From Bacillota bacterium (lineage in GTDB: Bacteria > Bacillota > Clostridia > Christensenellales > Aristaeellaceae), in the NCBI GenBank assembly GCA_023416655.1, contig JAEZHK010000062.1:1-58392 (forward strand): DNA of 58,392 nucleotides, in the 5' to 3' direction. Both the position numbers and the translations under genes were made by a program. This document shows, piece after piece, positions 31,334 through 40,226 of the stretch (within the stretch, counting starts at the first letter, position 1; every line of letters starts with the position of its first letter). The notes under the pieces were generated by a model that saw only the letters and a program-made list of their open reading frames with translations, did not search any database and was not told the origin of the DNA.

Positions 31334-33679
31334 ATGCTCAAATGGGTACCAAGGGGTGAAGTGCCGCCGGAATGCGCCAGCACGATCGACCAGCTGCTGC
31401 GCGTCCGGGGCTTTGACGACCCTGCGGCGGCTCAGGCGTTCCTGAGACCCTCCCGCGATCAGCTGGGCGACCCGTTCCTGATGCCCGGTATGCGTCAGGC
31501 GGCGGATAGGATCGCGAGCGCGCGCCGCGAGGGCCGCGAGGTCGTGGTCTACGGCGATTACGACGTGGACGGCGTGACGGCGACGGCGCTTCTGACCATG
31601 TTTCTAAATGCCTGGGGCGTACGCGCCCGGCACTACATCCCCTCCCGCCACCGGGAGGGCTACGGGCTCAACGAGGAAGCCATCCGGAAGATCGCCGCGG
31701 AATCTGAGGGCGCGCTGCTCGTCACGGTGGACTGCGGCGTCACCGCGGCCAACGAGATCGCGCTGGCGAAGGAACTGGGGCTGGAACCCATCGTGACCGA
31801 CCACCACAGGCCGGGCGGCTCGCTGCCGGACTGTCCGGTGCTGAACCCGCTCTTGGGCTACCCCTACCCCAATCTGTGCGGCGCGGGCGTGGCGTTCAAG
31901 CTGTGCCAGGCGCTGGACGGCGAATTGGCCTTTCCTTTTATAGACCTCGCGGCGCTGGCCACCGTAGCCGATGTGGTGCCGCTGACGGGCGAGAACCGTG
32001 CGATTACCGCCTTGGGCATCGAACGGATGAACAAAAAGCCCCGGCTGGGTGTCGCCGCCCTGATGGCGGCGGCGGGCGTGGCCGCAGGGGCTGTCACCTC
32101 CGGCAAAATCGCCTTCCAGCTTGGGCCGCGGCTGAACGCGGGCGGGCGCGTGGGCGACGCGGTGCGCTCGCTGCGCCTCCTGACCGCCCGGACAATCGAA
32201 GAGGCCCAGCCGCTGGCGGCGGAGCTGGAAATGGAAAACACGGAGCGCAAGAAGTTGGAAGGCGAGATCCTGTCCGGCGCGGAGGCGCAACTTTCGGGCT
32301 TCGACTTCGCGGCAAAGCGAAGCATCGTACTTGCGGACGAGGGCTGGAATGCGGGCGTGCTGGGGCTTGCGGCGTCGAGGCTCGTGGAGCGATACAACCT
32401 GCCCACCGTACTTCTCCGACAGGAGGATGATACGCTTCACGGCTCCTGCCGCTCGATCCCGGGCATCGACATCCACGAGGCGCTCAGCGCCGTGTCCGGC
32501 CTCCTGACCCGTTTCGGCGGCCACAGCCAGGCGGCGGGGCTTTCGCTCCCGGCGGAGCGGCTGGAGGCGTTCCGGCAGGCGCTGGACGAGACCATCGCCC
32601 GCACGGCGGACCCGGAATGCTTCGTGCCCGCCGCCCGCTACGACATGGCGCTGCCGCTTTCAAAGCTCGACGAACCCTTTGTGCGCTCCCTCTCGATGTT
32701 CGAGCCGACCGGCTACGGAAACCCCGCGCCGGTATTTCTGGCGGAGGCCGCCATCGAGAGCGCCGAGGCGGTGGGCGTGAGCGGCGCGCACCTCAAGCTC
32801 CGGCTTTCGGAGGGCGGAAAGAGCCTGCCCGGCATCGCATTTTCGATGGGCGGCCTCGCGAAAGCGCTGCCCAGGCGCATCCGCGCGTTGTACGCGCCGC
32901 AGATGGGCAGCTTCAACGGGAGGGAATACCTGGAGTGCCAGGTCAAGGCGATCGGCCAGGCGGGCTATCTCGACGCATTTCTCACCTCGATGCCGGATTT
33001 TGACGGGCTGTTCCAAACGTTCTTAACAAACAGGTTCTATAATAAGGCTTATTCCATACCATCGGCGGGTCTTCATCACGGATACGGGGAGATCCTCGCC
33101 GCGCTTCGCGACTCGCCGAGGGGCACGCTGGTGCTAGCGGCGACGACCGACGCGGCGCGCGCGTTCCTGACAGCCGCGCAGATGGAAGCGCCCGACCGGC
33201 TGGACGTGTTTTCAGGCGCCTGGCCGGGGGACAAACGCGCGTTCAACGCGTTCTGCCTCCTGCCGCCCGGGCCGCCGCCCAAAGGCTACGACCGGGTGTA
33301 CAGCCTGGACGCGCCCGGCGCGTTCTGGGGATTTCAAGTAGCGGAACCGGAGCGGCCCGCGCCGCTTCACGCGCCGTTTCCCGACGTGGATGAACTGAGG
33401 CGCGTATACGTGGCCGCCCGCGACCTGGCCAAAAGGCCGCTTGCGGTCGGATCCGCGTTGGACGCGCTGGCGAAGGACCTGATGCCGGAGGGCGGGATGC
33501 GCCGAAGCCGCGTGCAGGCAAGCCTGACGGTGCTGATCGACATGAACCTGATCGAACTGACCGGGGACTTAAGGCGGATCAGCCTTCTGCCTTCCCGCAA
33601 GGCCGATCCGCTCGAAAACCCCGTCTTCCAATGGATGCGGCAATTGTCTCAATGGGGAGGTGGACCGCTGGATGCATGA
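31334..33679 (+). CDS. recJ: single-stranded-DNA exonuclease RecJ
   Basis: 5'-3' ssDNA exonuclease for recombination and repair. 781 residues, as in the longer Firmicute RecJ proteins. DHH-family motifs are VVYGDYDVDGVTATALL (motif I), VTVDCGV (II), VTDHHRPGG (III) and, in the DHHA1 domain, GGHSQAAGLSLP. An OB domain follows, and a C-terminal extension of about 230 residues with a second, less conserved domain typical of Firmicutes. GGAGG precedes the ATG. The stop overlaps the rel start by 8 nt. In Clostridia recJ is commonly just upstream of apt and rel; apt is absent here. Confidence 0.95.
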   Translation: MLKWVPRGEVPPECASTIDQLLRVRGFDDPAAAQAFLRPSRDQLGDPFLMPGMRQAADRIASARREGREVVVYGDYDVDGVTATALLTMFLNAWGVRARHYIPSRHREGYGLNEEAIRKIAAESEGALLVTVDCGVTAANEIALAKELGLEPIVTDHHRPGGSLPDCPVLNPLLGYPYPNLCGAGVAFKLCQALDGELAFPFIDLAALATVADVVPLTGENRAITALGIERMNKKPRLGVAALMAAAGVAAGAVTSGKIAFQLGPRLNAGGRVGDAVRSLRLLTARTIEEAQPLAAELEMENTERKKLEGEILSGAEAQLSGFDFAAKRSIVLADEGWNAGVLGLAASRLVERYNLPTVLLRQEDDTLHGSCRSIPGIDIHEALSAVSGLLTRFGGHSQAAGLSLPAERLEAFRQALDETIARTADPECFVPAARYDMALPLSKLDEPFVRSLSMFEPTGYGNPAPVFLAEAAIESAEAVGVSGAHLKLRLSEGGKSLPGIAFSMGGLAKALPRRIRALYAPQMGSFNGREYLECQVKAIGQAGYLDAFLTSMPDFDGLFQTFLTNRFYNKAYSIPSAGLHHGYGEILAALRDSPRGTLVLAATTDAARAFLTAAQMEAPDRLDVFSGAWPGDKRAFNAFCLLPPGPPPKGYDRVYSLDAPGAFWGFQVAEPERPAPLHAPFPDVDELRRVYVAARDLAKRPLAVGSALDALAKDLMPEGGMRRSRVQASLTVLIDMNLIELTGDLRRISLLPSRKADPLENPVFQWMRQLSQWGGGPLDA

Positions 33680-36017
33680 CAAATCCCAGCCCGGCATGGA
33701 CCCCGACAAGGCCATTGTCAACCCGGACGCCGAATGCAATCAGGCGGCTGCGGAGAACGCGGCGGCCTGTCCCGTCATGCCCCAGGGCGTTCAGGCAAAG
33801 GGCGAAGGTTCGGACGCCGTGAGCCTGGAAGAGCAGGACCCGCAACTGAGCGCCCTCTTGGCCAAGATGCGCCATTTCCACCCCAATGAAGACCTGAAGC
33901 TTGTGGAGCGCGCCTACGCGTTCGCGCAGGAGCGCCACGCCGGGCAGAAGCGCAAGAGCGGCAAACCCTACTTCACCCATCCCTACCGCGTCGCGGACAT
34001 TCTGGCGGACCTGATGCTGGACGCCACCACCGTGGCGGCGGGCCTCCTCCACGACACGGTGGAGGACTGCGAGGACTGCGACCTGCACACCATCGAACAA
34101 CTGTTCGGTTCCGAAGTCGCGCAGCTGGTGGACGGCGTCACCAAGCTGAGCCGGCTGGACCTGGCTTCCCGGGAGGAGCAGCAGGCCGAGAGCCTGCGCA
34201 AGATGTTCTTCGCCATGGCCAAGGACATCCGCGTGGTGCTCATCAAGCTGGCGGACCGCCTCCACAACATGCGAACTTTGAAGTTCCAGGACCCAAAAAG
34301 GCAGCAGCGCATCGCCAGGGAGACGCTCGACGTCTACTCCCCCCTCGCCCACCGCCTGGGCATGAGCACCATCAAGTGGGAACTGGAGGACCTGTCGCTT
34401 CGCTACATCGATCCGGAAGGGTATTACGACCTGGTCGAGAAGGTCGGCATGAAGCGCGAAGAGCGCGAAAAGTCCATCAAGAGCGTCATCGAAATCCTGT
34501 TTGAGAAGCTGGGCGAGCAGGGCATCAAGGCCGAAATCGACGGCAGGCCCAAGCATTTCTACTCCATCTACCGGAAGATGAAATCGCAGACCAAGACATT
34601 CGACCAGATCTACGATCTGATTGCCGTTCGCGTGATCGTCGAAAGCATACAGGACTGTTACGCCGCGCTGGGCGTGGTCCATACGCTATGGACGCAGGTG
34701 CCAAACCGGTTCAAGGACTACATTTCCATGCCCAAGCCCAACATGTACCAGTCGCTGCACACCACGGTGGTGGGCATGGGCGGCATGCCCTTCGAAGTCC
34801 AGATCCGCACCCGCGAGATGCATCGAACCGCCGAGTTCGGCATCGCGGCCCACTGGCGCTACAAGGAAGGCAAGCAGGCCGACGCGCTGGACGACAAACT
34901 CTACTGGCTGCGCCAAATATTGGATTGGCAGAATGAAACGCGCGACCCCGGCGAGTTCATGGACGCGCTGAAGGTCGATCTTTTTTCGGACGAAGTCTTC
35001 GTGTTCACGCCCAAGGGCGACGTGATTTCCATGCCGCGCGGCGCGACGCCGGTGGACTTCGCCTACTCCATCCACACCGCCGTCGGCAACAAGTGCGTGG
35101 GCGCCAAGGTCAACGGCCGCATCGTGCCGCTGTCGACGGAGCTTGAAAACGGCGATTTCGTGGAGATCATGACCTCGTCGTCCGCTCACGGCCCGTCCAG
35201 GGACTGGCTGCAGATCGTCAGGACCAGCGAGGCGCGCTCAAAGATCCGCGCCTGGTTCAAGCACGAGTTCAAGGACGAAAACATGGTCAAGGGCCGCGAC
35301 ATGCTGGAAAAAGAGGCCAAGCGCCTGGGCTTCCAGTGGCCGCAGCTCAACAAGACCGAATTCCTGGAGCCGATCTACCGGCGCTACACGCTGTCCTCGC
35401 TGGACGATCTGTACGTGACGGTGGGTTTTGGTGGCCTTTCCACCAGCCAGGTACTGAACCGGCTGATCGAATCCTACAAAAAGACCATCAAGCTCCCCGA
35501 ACCCGACCCCATCAAAATCGCGGCGGACGCGCAGCGCGCCCGGGAGCAGCAGCAAAAGCGCTCAACCGTCAGCCACGGCGTGGTGGTCGAGGGCGAGCCG
35601 GGCATGCTGGTTCGCTTTGCCAAGTGCTGCACACCGCTGCCGGGCGACGACATCGTGGGCTACGTCACCCGCGGACGCGGCGTATCGGTGCACCGCAGCG
35701 ACTGCGTCAACATGGCCGAGTTCGCCAAGGAACCCGAGCGGCTGATCCACGTCAGCTGGGAGGGCGACGAGGGCACCGGCTACAATGCGGACATCCAGAT
35801 CATCGCCTACGACAAGATGGGCCTCCTGGCTGATATCTCTACGCTCTTTGCCAAGCAGGAGGTGCAGATCATGGCGCTTTCAGCCCGCGTGGACAAGAGC
35901 CGGAACACCATCATCAACGTCACGCTCAACCTGAAAAACACCAAGCAGCTGGAGAGCATCATCAAGCAGCTTCAGAAGCGTTCGGACATCATCGAAGTGT
36001 TCCGGGTGAGCGCGTAA
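33672..36017 (+). CDS. relA: bifunctional (p)ppGpp synthetase/hydrolase Rel
   Basis: Makes and degrades the stringent-response alarmone. 781 residues. Order: an acidic, poorly conserved extension of about 65 residues; an HD hydrolase domain (FTHPYRVADIL; LLHDTVEDC, so the HD pair is intact); a synthetase domain (YDLIAVRVIV; RFKDYISMPKPNMYQSLHTT); TGS (VFVFTPKGDVISMPRGATP); a zinc-finger region (CCTPLPGDDIVGY); and a C-terminal ACT domain. The ATG at 33672 has GGGGAGG 11 nt upstream; the GTG at 33660 is too close to that site. The stop and the dtd start share one base (TAATG). Confidence 0.95.
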   Translation: MHDKSQPGMDPDKAIVNPDAECNQAAAENAAACPVMPQGVQAKGEGSDAVSLEEQDPQLSALLAKMRHFHPNEDLKLVERAYAFAQERHAGQKRKSGKPYFTHPYRVADILADLMLDATTVAAGLLHDTVEDCEDCDLHTIEQLFGSEVAQLVDGVTKLSRLDLASREEQQAESLRKMFFAMAKDIRVVLIKLADRLHNMRTLKFQDPKRQQRIARETLDVYSPLAHRLGMSTIKWELEDLSLRYIDPEGYYDLVEKVGMKREEREKSIKSVIEILFEKLGEQGIKAEIDGRPKHFYSIYRKMKSQTKTFDQIYDLIAVRVIVESIQDCYAALGVVHTLWTQVPNRFKDYISMPKPNMYQSLHTTVVGMGGMPFEVQIRTREMHRTAEFGIAAHWRYKEGKQADALDDKLYWLRQILDWQNETRDPGEFMDALKVDLFSDEVFVFTPKGDVISMPRGATPVDFAYSIHTAVGNKCVGAKVNGRIVPLSTELENGDFVEIMTSSSAHGPSRDWLQIVRTSEARSKIRAWFKHEFKDENMVKGRDMLEKEAKRLGFQWPQLNKTEFLEPIYRRYTLSSLDDLYVTVGFGGLSTSQVLNRLIESYKKTIKLPEPDPIKIAADAQRAREQQQKRSTVSHGVVVEGEPGMLVRFAKCCTPLPGDDIVGYVTRGRGVSVHRSDCVNMAEFAKEPERLIHVSWEGDEGTGYNADIQIIAYDKMGLLADISTLFAKQEVQIMALSARVDKSRNTIINVTLNLKNTKQLESIIKQLQKRSDIIEVFRVSA

Positions 36018-36466
36018 TGCGGCTGGTTGTGCAGCGGGTGTCCCACGCAAAGGTGACGGTCGCGGGCGAGATTGTGGGCGAAGTCGGCAGGGGCTACCTC
36101 GCGCTGGTGGGCGTCGAGGACGGCGATACGGACGATGACATGCGCTACGGCGTTGAGAAGCTCATCGGCCTACGCGTGTTCGAGGACGCCGAGGGGAAGA
36201 TGAACCGATCGATTGCCGATATTGGCGGTTCCATCCTCCTGGTTTCCCAGTTCACGCTCTTGGGCGACGCGCGGCATGGCCGCAGGCCCAGTTTTTCAAA
36301 CGCCGCAAGGCCGGAGACGGCCGCCCCGATGATCGACCGGATGGCCGTTATGATCGCCGGGCGGGGCATCCCGGTGGCAAAGGGCGTCTTCGGCGCCGAC
36401 ATGCAGGTGGAACTGGTCAACGACGGGCCTGTCACGATCCTCCTGGACAGCAAAAAGAGCTTCTAG
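36017..36466 (+). CDS. dtd: D-aminoacyl-tRNA deacylase
   Basis: Removes D-amino acids (and glycine) from mischarged tRNA. The 149 residues are the family length. Motifs: MRLVVQRVSHAKVTV at the start, the catalytic LVSQFTLLGDA block, and NDGPVTILLDS, the cross-subunit Gly-Pro motif. The start overlaps the rel stop by 1 nt, the usual Firmicute arrangement. Confidence 0.97.
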   Translation: MRLVVQRVSHAKVTVAGEIVGEVGRGYLALVGVEDGDTDDDMRYGVEKLIGLRVFEDAEGKMNRSIADIGGSILLVSQFTLLGDARHGRRPSFSNAARPETAAPMIDRMAVMIAGRGIPVAKGVFGADMQVELVNDGPVTILLDSKKSF

Positions 36467-36483
36467 ATTCAAAGGAGCGTGCA

Positions 36484-37113
36484 ATGGAAGACTTCAAATC
36501 GAGGCGCATCGAATGCGGCGGGTACGCCGCCAACAGCTATCTGCTCTTTCGGCCCTCCCGGGACGACGCGCTTTTGATCGACGCGGGCGACGACGTCGAG
36601 GCCATCATGGCCAAGATCGAATCCTCCGACAAGCGCCTGACGGACATCCTTTTGACCCACGGCCACTTCGACCACATCATGGCGGCCAAGGCGCTTCGGG
36701 ACGCAACCGGCGCGCGCATCCACATCCACCCGCTGGACGCTCCGTACCTTCGGAACCCCGCGCTCAACATGCTGGGCATGGTGGAAGCCACTCGGACGCC
36801 CTTCGTGCCCTTCGACGCCGACGTAGAACTCGCCGAAGGCCCGACGCTGCTGGCAGGGCTTTCGATCCAAGTTATCGCCTGTCCCGGCCACTCGCCGGGC
36901 GGCGTCGCGTTCTACCTGCCGGAGCAGCGGGCGCTGTACACCGGCGACACGCTTTTCCAGGTGGGCTTCGGGCGCTACGACCTGCCGGGCGGCAACGTGC
37001 GTTCCCTTTATTCGTCCATCCAGCGCTTGATCGCGCTGCCCGGCATCACGCTGATCCTGCCGGGCCACGGCGAGAGCGCACCGCTCAAGCAGGTGGCGGA
37101 GGAATACAAATGA
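36484..37113 (+). CDS. metallo-beta-lactamase-fold hydrolase (glyoxalase II-like)
   Basis: 209 residues. Metal ligands in order: LLTHGHFDHIMA (HxHxDH), PGHSPGGVAFY, YTGDTLF (Asp) and LPGHGE. Members of this subgroup resemble hydroxyacylglutathione hydrolases and are regularly found between dtd and hemZ in Clostridia; the true substrate is unproven. AAAGGAG lies 7 nt upstream of the ATG. The stop overlaps hemZ (ATGA). Confidence 0.9.
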   Translation: MEDFKSRRIECGGYAANSYLLFRPSRDDALLIDAGDDVEAIMAKIESSDKRLTDILLTHGHFDHIMAAKALRDATGARIHIHPLDAPYLRNPALNMLGMVEATRTPFVPFDADVELAEGPTLLAGLSIQVIACPGHSPGGVAFYLPEQRALYTGDTLFQVGFGRYDLPGGNVRSLYSSIQRLIALPGITLILPGHGESAPLKQVAEEYK

Positions 37114-38546
37114 TCTGTCTGAAGACCAACGCGCCCGCCTTCTTCGCGGACCTAGCGGACGTGGTGCGCGTTTTCTACGACGAGCCGGTGAGCTGCGACA
37201 ATGGTGATCGGCTGATCGAGCACAGCCACGAGCCTTCGGACGACGGCTGGGTGGAGACCTGCCGCTTTGAAGGCGTCGTCGAGCGCGTGAAAGCCCCGGC
37301 GGTAGCGGGCGCGCTGGAACAGAAGCGGCTCATCAAACGCGCCGCGAAGACCTGCCTGTACGCGCTTTTGAAGCGCGCGACCGGCGTCCAGCCCCCTTGG
37401 GGTTCGCTGACCGGCATCCGACCGACCCGGCTCCTCTACGAGGCGCTGGAGAGTGGGAAGACCGGCGCCCAGGCCGAGACCTGGCTTCGGGAGGCCTTCG
37501 ACGTGACGGCGTCCAAGGCGGCATTGCTTCGGGAGATCGTGCGCGTCCAGCAGGCGGTGGAAGCGCCCGCGCCGGACGAATTCGACCTGTACGTGGCCAT
37601 CCCCTTCTGCCCGACCCGGTGCGAGTACTGCGCGTTCCCTGCGGAGGCGCTGGGCCGCGGAAACCTGGTCGAGCCCTACCTGGCCGCGCTGATGCGGGAG
37701 ATCGACCTGACGGCGCTGATGATGGCCCGCAAGGGGCTGAAGCTGCGCGCGGGGTATCTGGGCGGCGGCACACCCACGGCGCTGACCGCGATGCAACTGG
37801 ACAGGCTGCTCACCACGCTGCGCTGGCAGTTCCCGGGCGCGCTGGAGTGGACGGTGGAGGCGGGGAGACCCGACACCATCACCCGTGAGAAGCTGAGCGT
37901 GCTTCGCAACCTTGAGATCGACCGCATCTGCATCAACCCGCAGACCTTCAATGACGCGACGCTGTCCCGCATCGGCCGGGCGCACACCGCCATCGAGATC
38001 CTGGAGGCTTTTGAACTGGCCCGGTCGCTGGACTTCCGCGACATCAACATGGACCTGATCGCGGCGCTGCCCGGAGAAACCCGGGAGGACTTTGACCGGA
38101 CGCTGGACACGGCGCTCTCGCTCGCGCCGGAGGGCGTGACGGTGCACACGCTCTCTGTTAAGCGCGCCAGCCGCCTGCACGAGGCGGGCTTCACCCCGGA
38201 GGAGCCGGGCCTGGCCGAATGGATGGTGGACGAGGCCCGCGCGAGACTGACCCAGGCGGGCTATCAGCCCTACTACCTGTACCGGCAGAAGCATATGGCG
38301 GACAACCTGGAAAACGTGGGTTACGCGAAGCCCCGGTTCGCCTGCCTCTACAACATCGACAACATGGAGGAGACGGCGCCGGTTCTGGCGCTGGGCGCGG
38401 GAGCGATCACGAAGTGGGTATTCCCCAGGGAAAAGCGCATCGAGCGAGCGCCCAACGTGCGAAATATCGAAACCTACATCCGGGAAGTGGATGAAATGGC
38501 GGGCCGCAAGCGTACACTACTCTTCGGGAGGGAACAGGGCTCGTGA
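37110..38546 (+). CDS. hemZ: HemZ-type radical SAM oxidoreductase (coproporphyrinogen dehydrogenase-like)
   Basis: 478 residues. An N-terminal domain of about 145 residues containing the GVQPPWGSLTGIRPTRLL block is typical of HemZ. The radical SAM core carries IPFCPTRCEYCAF (CxxxCxxC) near residues 170-180, then GGGTPTALTAMQ. The C-terminal part has YYLYRQKHMADNLENVGY. HemZ relates to oxygen-independent coproporphyrinogen oxidases, but activity in this branch is uncertain; no other heme gene is in view. It is coupled to both neighbours (ATGA upstream, GTGA downstream). Confidence 0.92.
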   Translation: MICLKTNAPAFFADLADVVRVFYDEPVSCDNGDRLIEHSHEPSDDGWVETCRFEGVVERVKAPAVAGALEQKRLIKRAAKTCLYALLKRATGVQPPWGSLTGIRPTRLLYEALESGKTGAQAETWLREAFDVTASKAALLREIVRVQQAVEAPAPDEFDLYVAIPFCPTRCEYCAFPAEALGRGNLVEPYLAALMREIDLTALMMARKGLKLRAGYLGGGTPTALTAMQLDRLLTTLRWQFPGALEWTVEAGRPDTITREKLSVLRNLEIDRICINPQTFNDATLSRIGRAHTAIEILEAFELARSLDFRDINMDLIAALPGETREDFDRTLDTALSLAPEGVTVHTLSVKRASRLHEAGFTPEEPGLAEWMVDEARARLTQAGYQPYYLYRQKHMADNLENVGYAKPRFACLYNIDNMEETAPVLALGAGAITKWVFPREKRIERAPNVRNIETYIREVDEMAGRKRTLLFGREQGS

Positions 38547-39181
38547 AAAAATGGCTGTACCCGATCCTCGTCCTCGCCGTCGTGGGCGCGGTGTTCCTCG
38601 GGATGAACATGTTCCGGCAGATCGGCCGCGAGACGCAGGTGGCGGAAGACGTACCCAACCCGGTCGTCACCATCACCATGGCGGACGGCGGCGTCATCAA
38701 GCTGGAGCTCTACCCCCGGGTCGCGCCCAACACCGTGGCCAACTTCGTCACGCTGGCCCAGTCCGGCTTTTACGACGGGCTGATCTTCCACCGCGTGATC
38801 CCAGGCTTCATGATCCAGGGCGGCGACCCCACCGGCACCGGCACCGGCGGCCCCGGCTATTCCATCAAGGGCGAATTCCTGGATAACGGCTTTCAAAACA
38901 CCCTCTCGCACGAGCGCGGCGTGCTCTCGATGGCCCGGGCCAGCGATTTCGATTCCGCCGGCAGCCAGTTCTTCATCATGCACCAGAAGTCCACGAGCCT
39001 TGACGGCAAGTACGCGGCCTTTGGCATGGTGACGAGCGGAATGGACGTGGTGGACCGGATCGCCACCACCCCCACCGACGCGAACGACCGCCCGCTGGTG
39101 GCTTTCCAGATGCAGTCCGTCACCGTGGACACCTTCGGCTACCAGTACACCGTGGTGAAAATAGAAGACAAACCACAATGA
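38543..39181 (+). CDS. membrane-anchored or secreted cyclophilin-type peptidyl-prolyl isomerase
   Basis: 212 residues. A hydrophobic N-terminus (LYPILVLAVVGAVFLGMNMF) anchors or exports it. The cyclophilin domain follows: FVTLAQSGFYDGLIFHRVIPGFMIQGGD contains the catalytic FHR; GSQFFIMH and DGKYAAFGMV complete the active site. GTG 38543 overlaps the hemZ stop; GGGAGGGAA lies upstream. It and the next gene are tandem paralogues, one exported and one cytosolic, probably by local duplication. An outside-acting foldase fits the many exported proteins in this region. Confidence 0.92.
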   Translation: MKKWLYPILVLAVVGAVFLGMNMFRQIGRETQVAEDVPNPVVTITMADGGVIKLELYPRVAPNTVANFVTLAQSGFYDGLIFHRVIPGFMIQGGDPTGTGTGGPGYSIKGEFLDNGFQNTLSHERGVLSMARASDFDSAGSQFFIMHQKSTSLDGKYAAFGMVTSGMDVVDRIATTPTDANDRPLVAFQMQSVTVDTFGYQYTVVKIEDKPQ

Positions 39182-39191
39182 GGAGGACACC

Positions 39192-39704
39192 ATGAACCCG
39201 ACCGTAACCTTTGAGATGGAAGATGGCAAGACCTTCACCGCCGAGCTCTATCCCGAAACCGCGCCCAACACCGTGGCCAACTTCGTCACGCTGGCCCAGT
39301 CCGGCTTTTACGACGGGCTGATCTTCCATCGCGTGATCCCCGGCTTCATGATCCAGGGCGGAGACCCCAACGGCACCGGCACCGGCGGCCCCGGCTACTC
39401 GATCAAGGGCGAGTTCGCCGCCAACGGCGTCCCCAACCCCCTCAAGCACGCCCGCGGCGTGCTGTCCATGGCCCGCTCGATGATGAAGGATTCCGCGGGC
39501 AGCCAGTTCTTCGTCATGCACCAGGACGCCCCGCACTTGGACGGCCAGTACGCGGCGTTCGGCAAGGTTACGCAGGGGTTGGAAACCGTGGATGCCATCG
39601 CCGCCACCCGGACCGGAGCGCAGGACCGCCCTGTAGCTCCCCAGCGGCTGAAGAAGGTTTCTGTGGATACCCATGGCGAGACCTATACCGTTCAAAAGAT
39701 GTGA
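39192..39704 (+). CDS. cytosolic cyclophilin-type peptidyl-prolyl isomerase
   Basis: 170 residues with no signal. It is very similar to the preceding protein from its start to its end (FVTLAQSGFYDGLIFHRVIP; GSQFFVMHQDAPHLDGQYAAFG). GAGGA precedes the ATG 10 nt after the upstream stop, so it belongs to the same operon. A broken third copy lies at 42007-42287. A hairpin follows at 39773. Confidence 0.93.
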   Translation: MNPTVTFEMEDGKTFTAELYPETAPNTVANFVTLAQSGFYDGLIFHRVIPGFMIQGGDPNGTGTGGPGYSIKGEFAANGVPNPLKHARGVLSMARSMMKDSAGSQFFVMHQDAPHLDGQYAAFGKVTQGLETVDAIAATRTGAQDRPVAPQRLKKVSVDTHGETYTVQKM

Positions 39705-39772
39705 TTGCCTTGTGCCCGTAACCAAGGCCCAACGCGGCACAACAGAAAAACTGATCGGCCAATCTCTTCATT

Positions 39773-39808
39773 TCCACCGCCGACTTTCCCGCCGGCGGTG
39801 GATTCTTG
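39773..39808 (+). terminator. terminator of the hemZ-cyclophilin operon
   Basis: TCCACCGCCG pairs with CGGCGGTGGA; only a short TTCTT follows. Confidence 0.55.
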
Positions 39809-40064
39809 AACCGACGCAATGGGTTCCCGATTTTCTCAATCCTAAACAGGCAACTTCCAAGCGCGAATTACAAACTGGACATCGCGCAAAACGGATTCAC
39901 ATTCTCAGGTTCTGTTGACCTTATTCGACAGAGACATCCGGTATACTTGCACCCTCCTTGGGGCGTATAGGCTTTGATCTCGGTTTATAGCCTCCAATAG
40001 CTTCTATCCAAAGCTCGGGTTATATATTATTAACCATCTATTAACTTTATTAATTCACATATCA

Positions 40065-40092
40065 TGATATAATGGTAACAAGAATGTGTTAC
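40065..40092 (+). promoter_or_regulatory. extended -10 promoter and operator-like inverted repeat before the second caspase-like gene
   Basis: TG-A-TATAAT (40065-40073) with no good -35 box, followed directly by GTAACA-N6-TGTTAC (40075-40092) at the expected start point. A regulator binding there would block initiation. Confidence 0.5.
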
Positions 40093-40226
40093 ATGATCGA
40101 TCCCGTTGTGCTTGCCAAATTCTCATCTCGCCACTCGCGCTTCGAAAGCCGTATCACTGCATACCCGCTTCAAGATGATGCGGATGCCTTTTCCTTTCGC
40201 CAAGGAAATATGATAGGAGGCCCTTT

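Larger units (their letters stand above)
39705..40226. other. 522-nt intergenic region, A+T-rich towards the caspase-like gene
   Basis: It holds the cyclophilin terminator (39773-39808), about 200 nt with no frame or repeat I can name, then an A+T-rich stretch (40020-40075) with an extended -10 promoter, an inverted repeat (40075-40092) and the ribosome site AGGAGG before ATG 40227. Confidence 0.6.
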
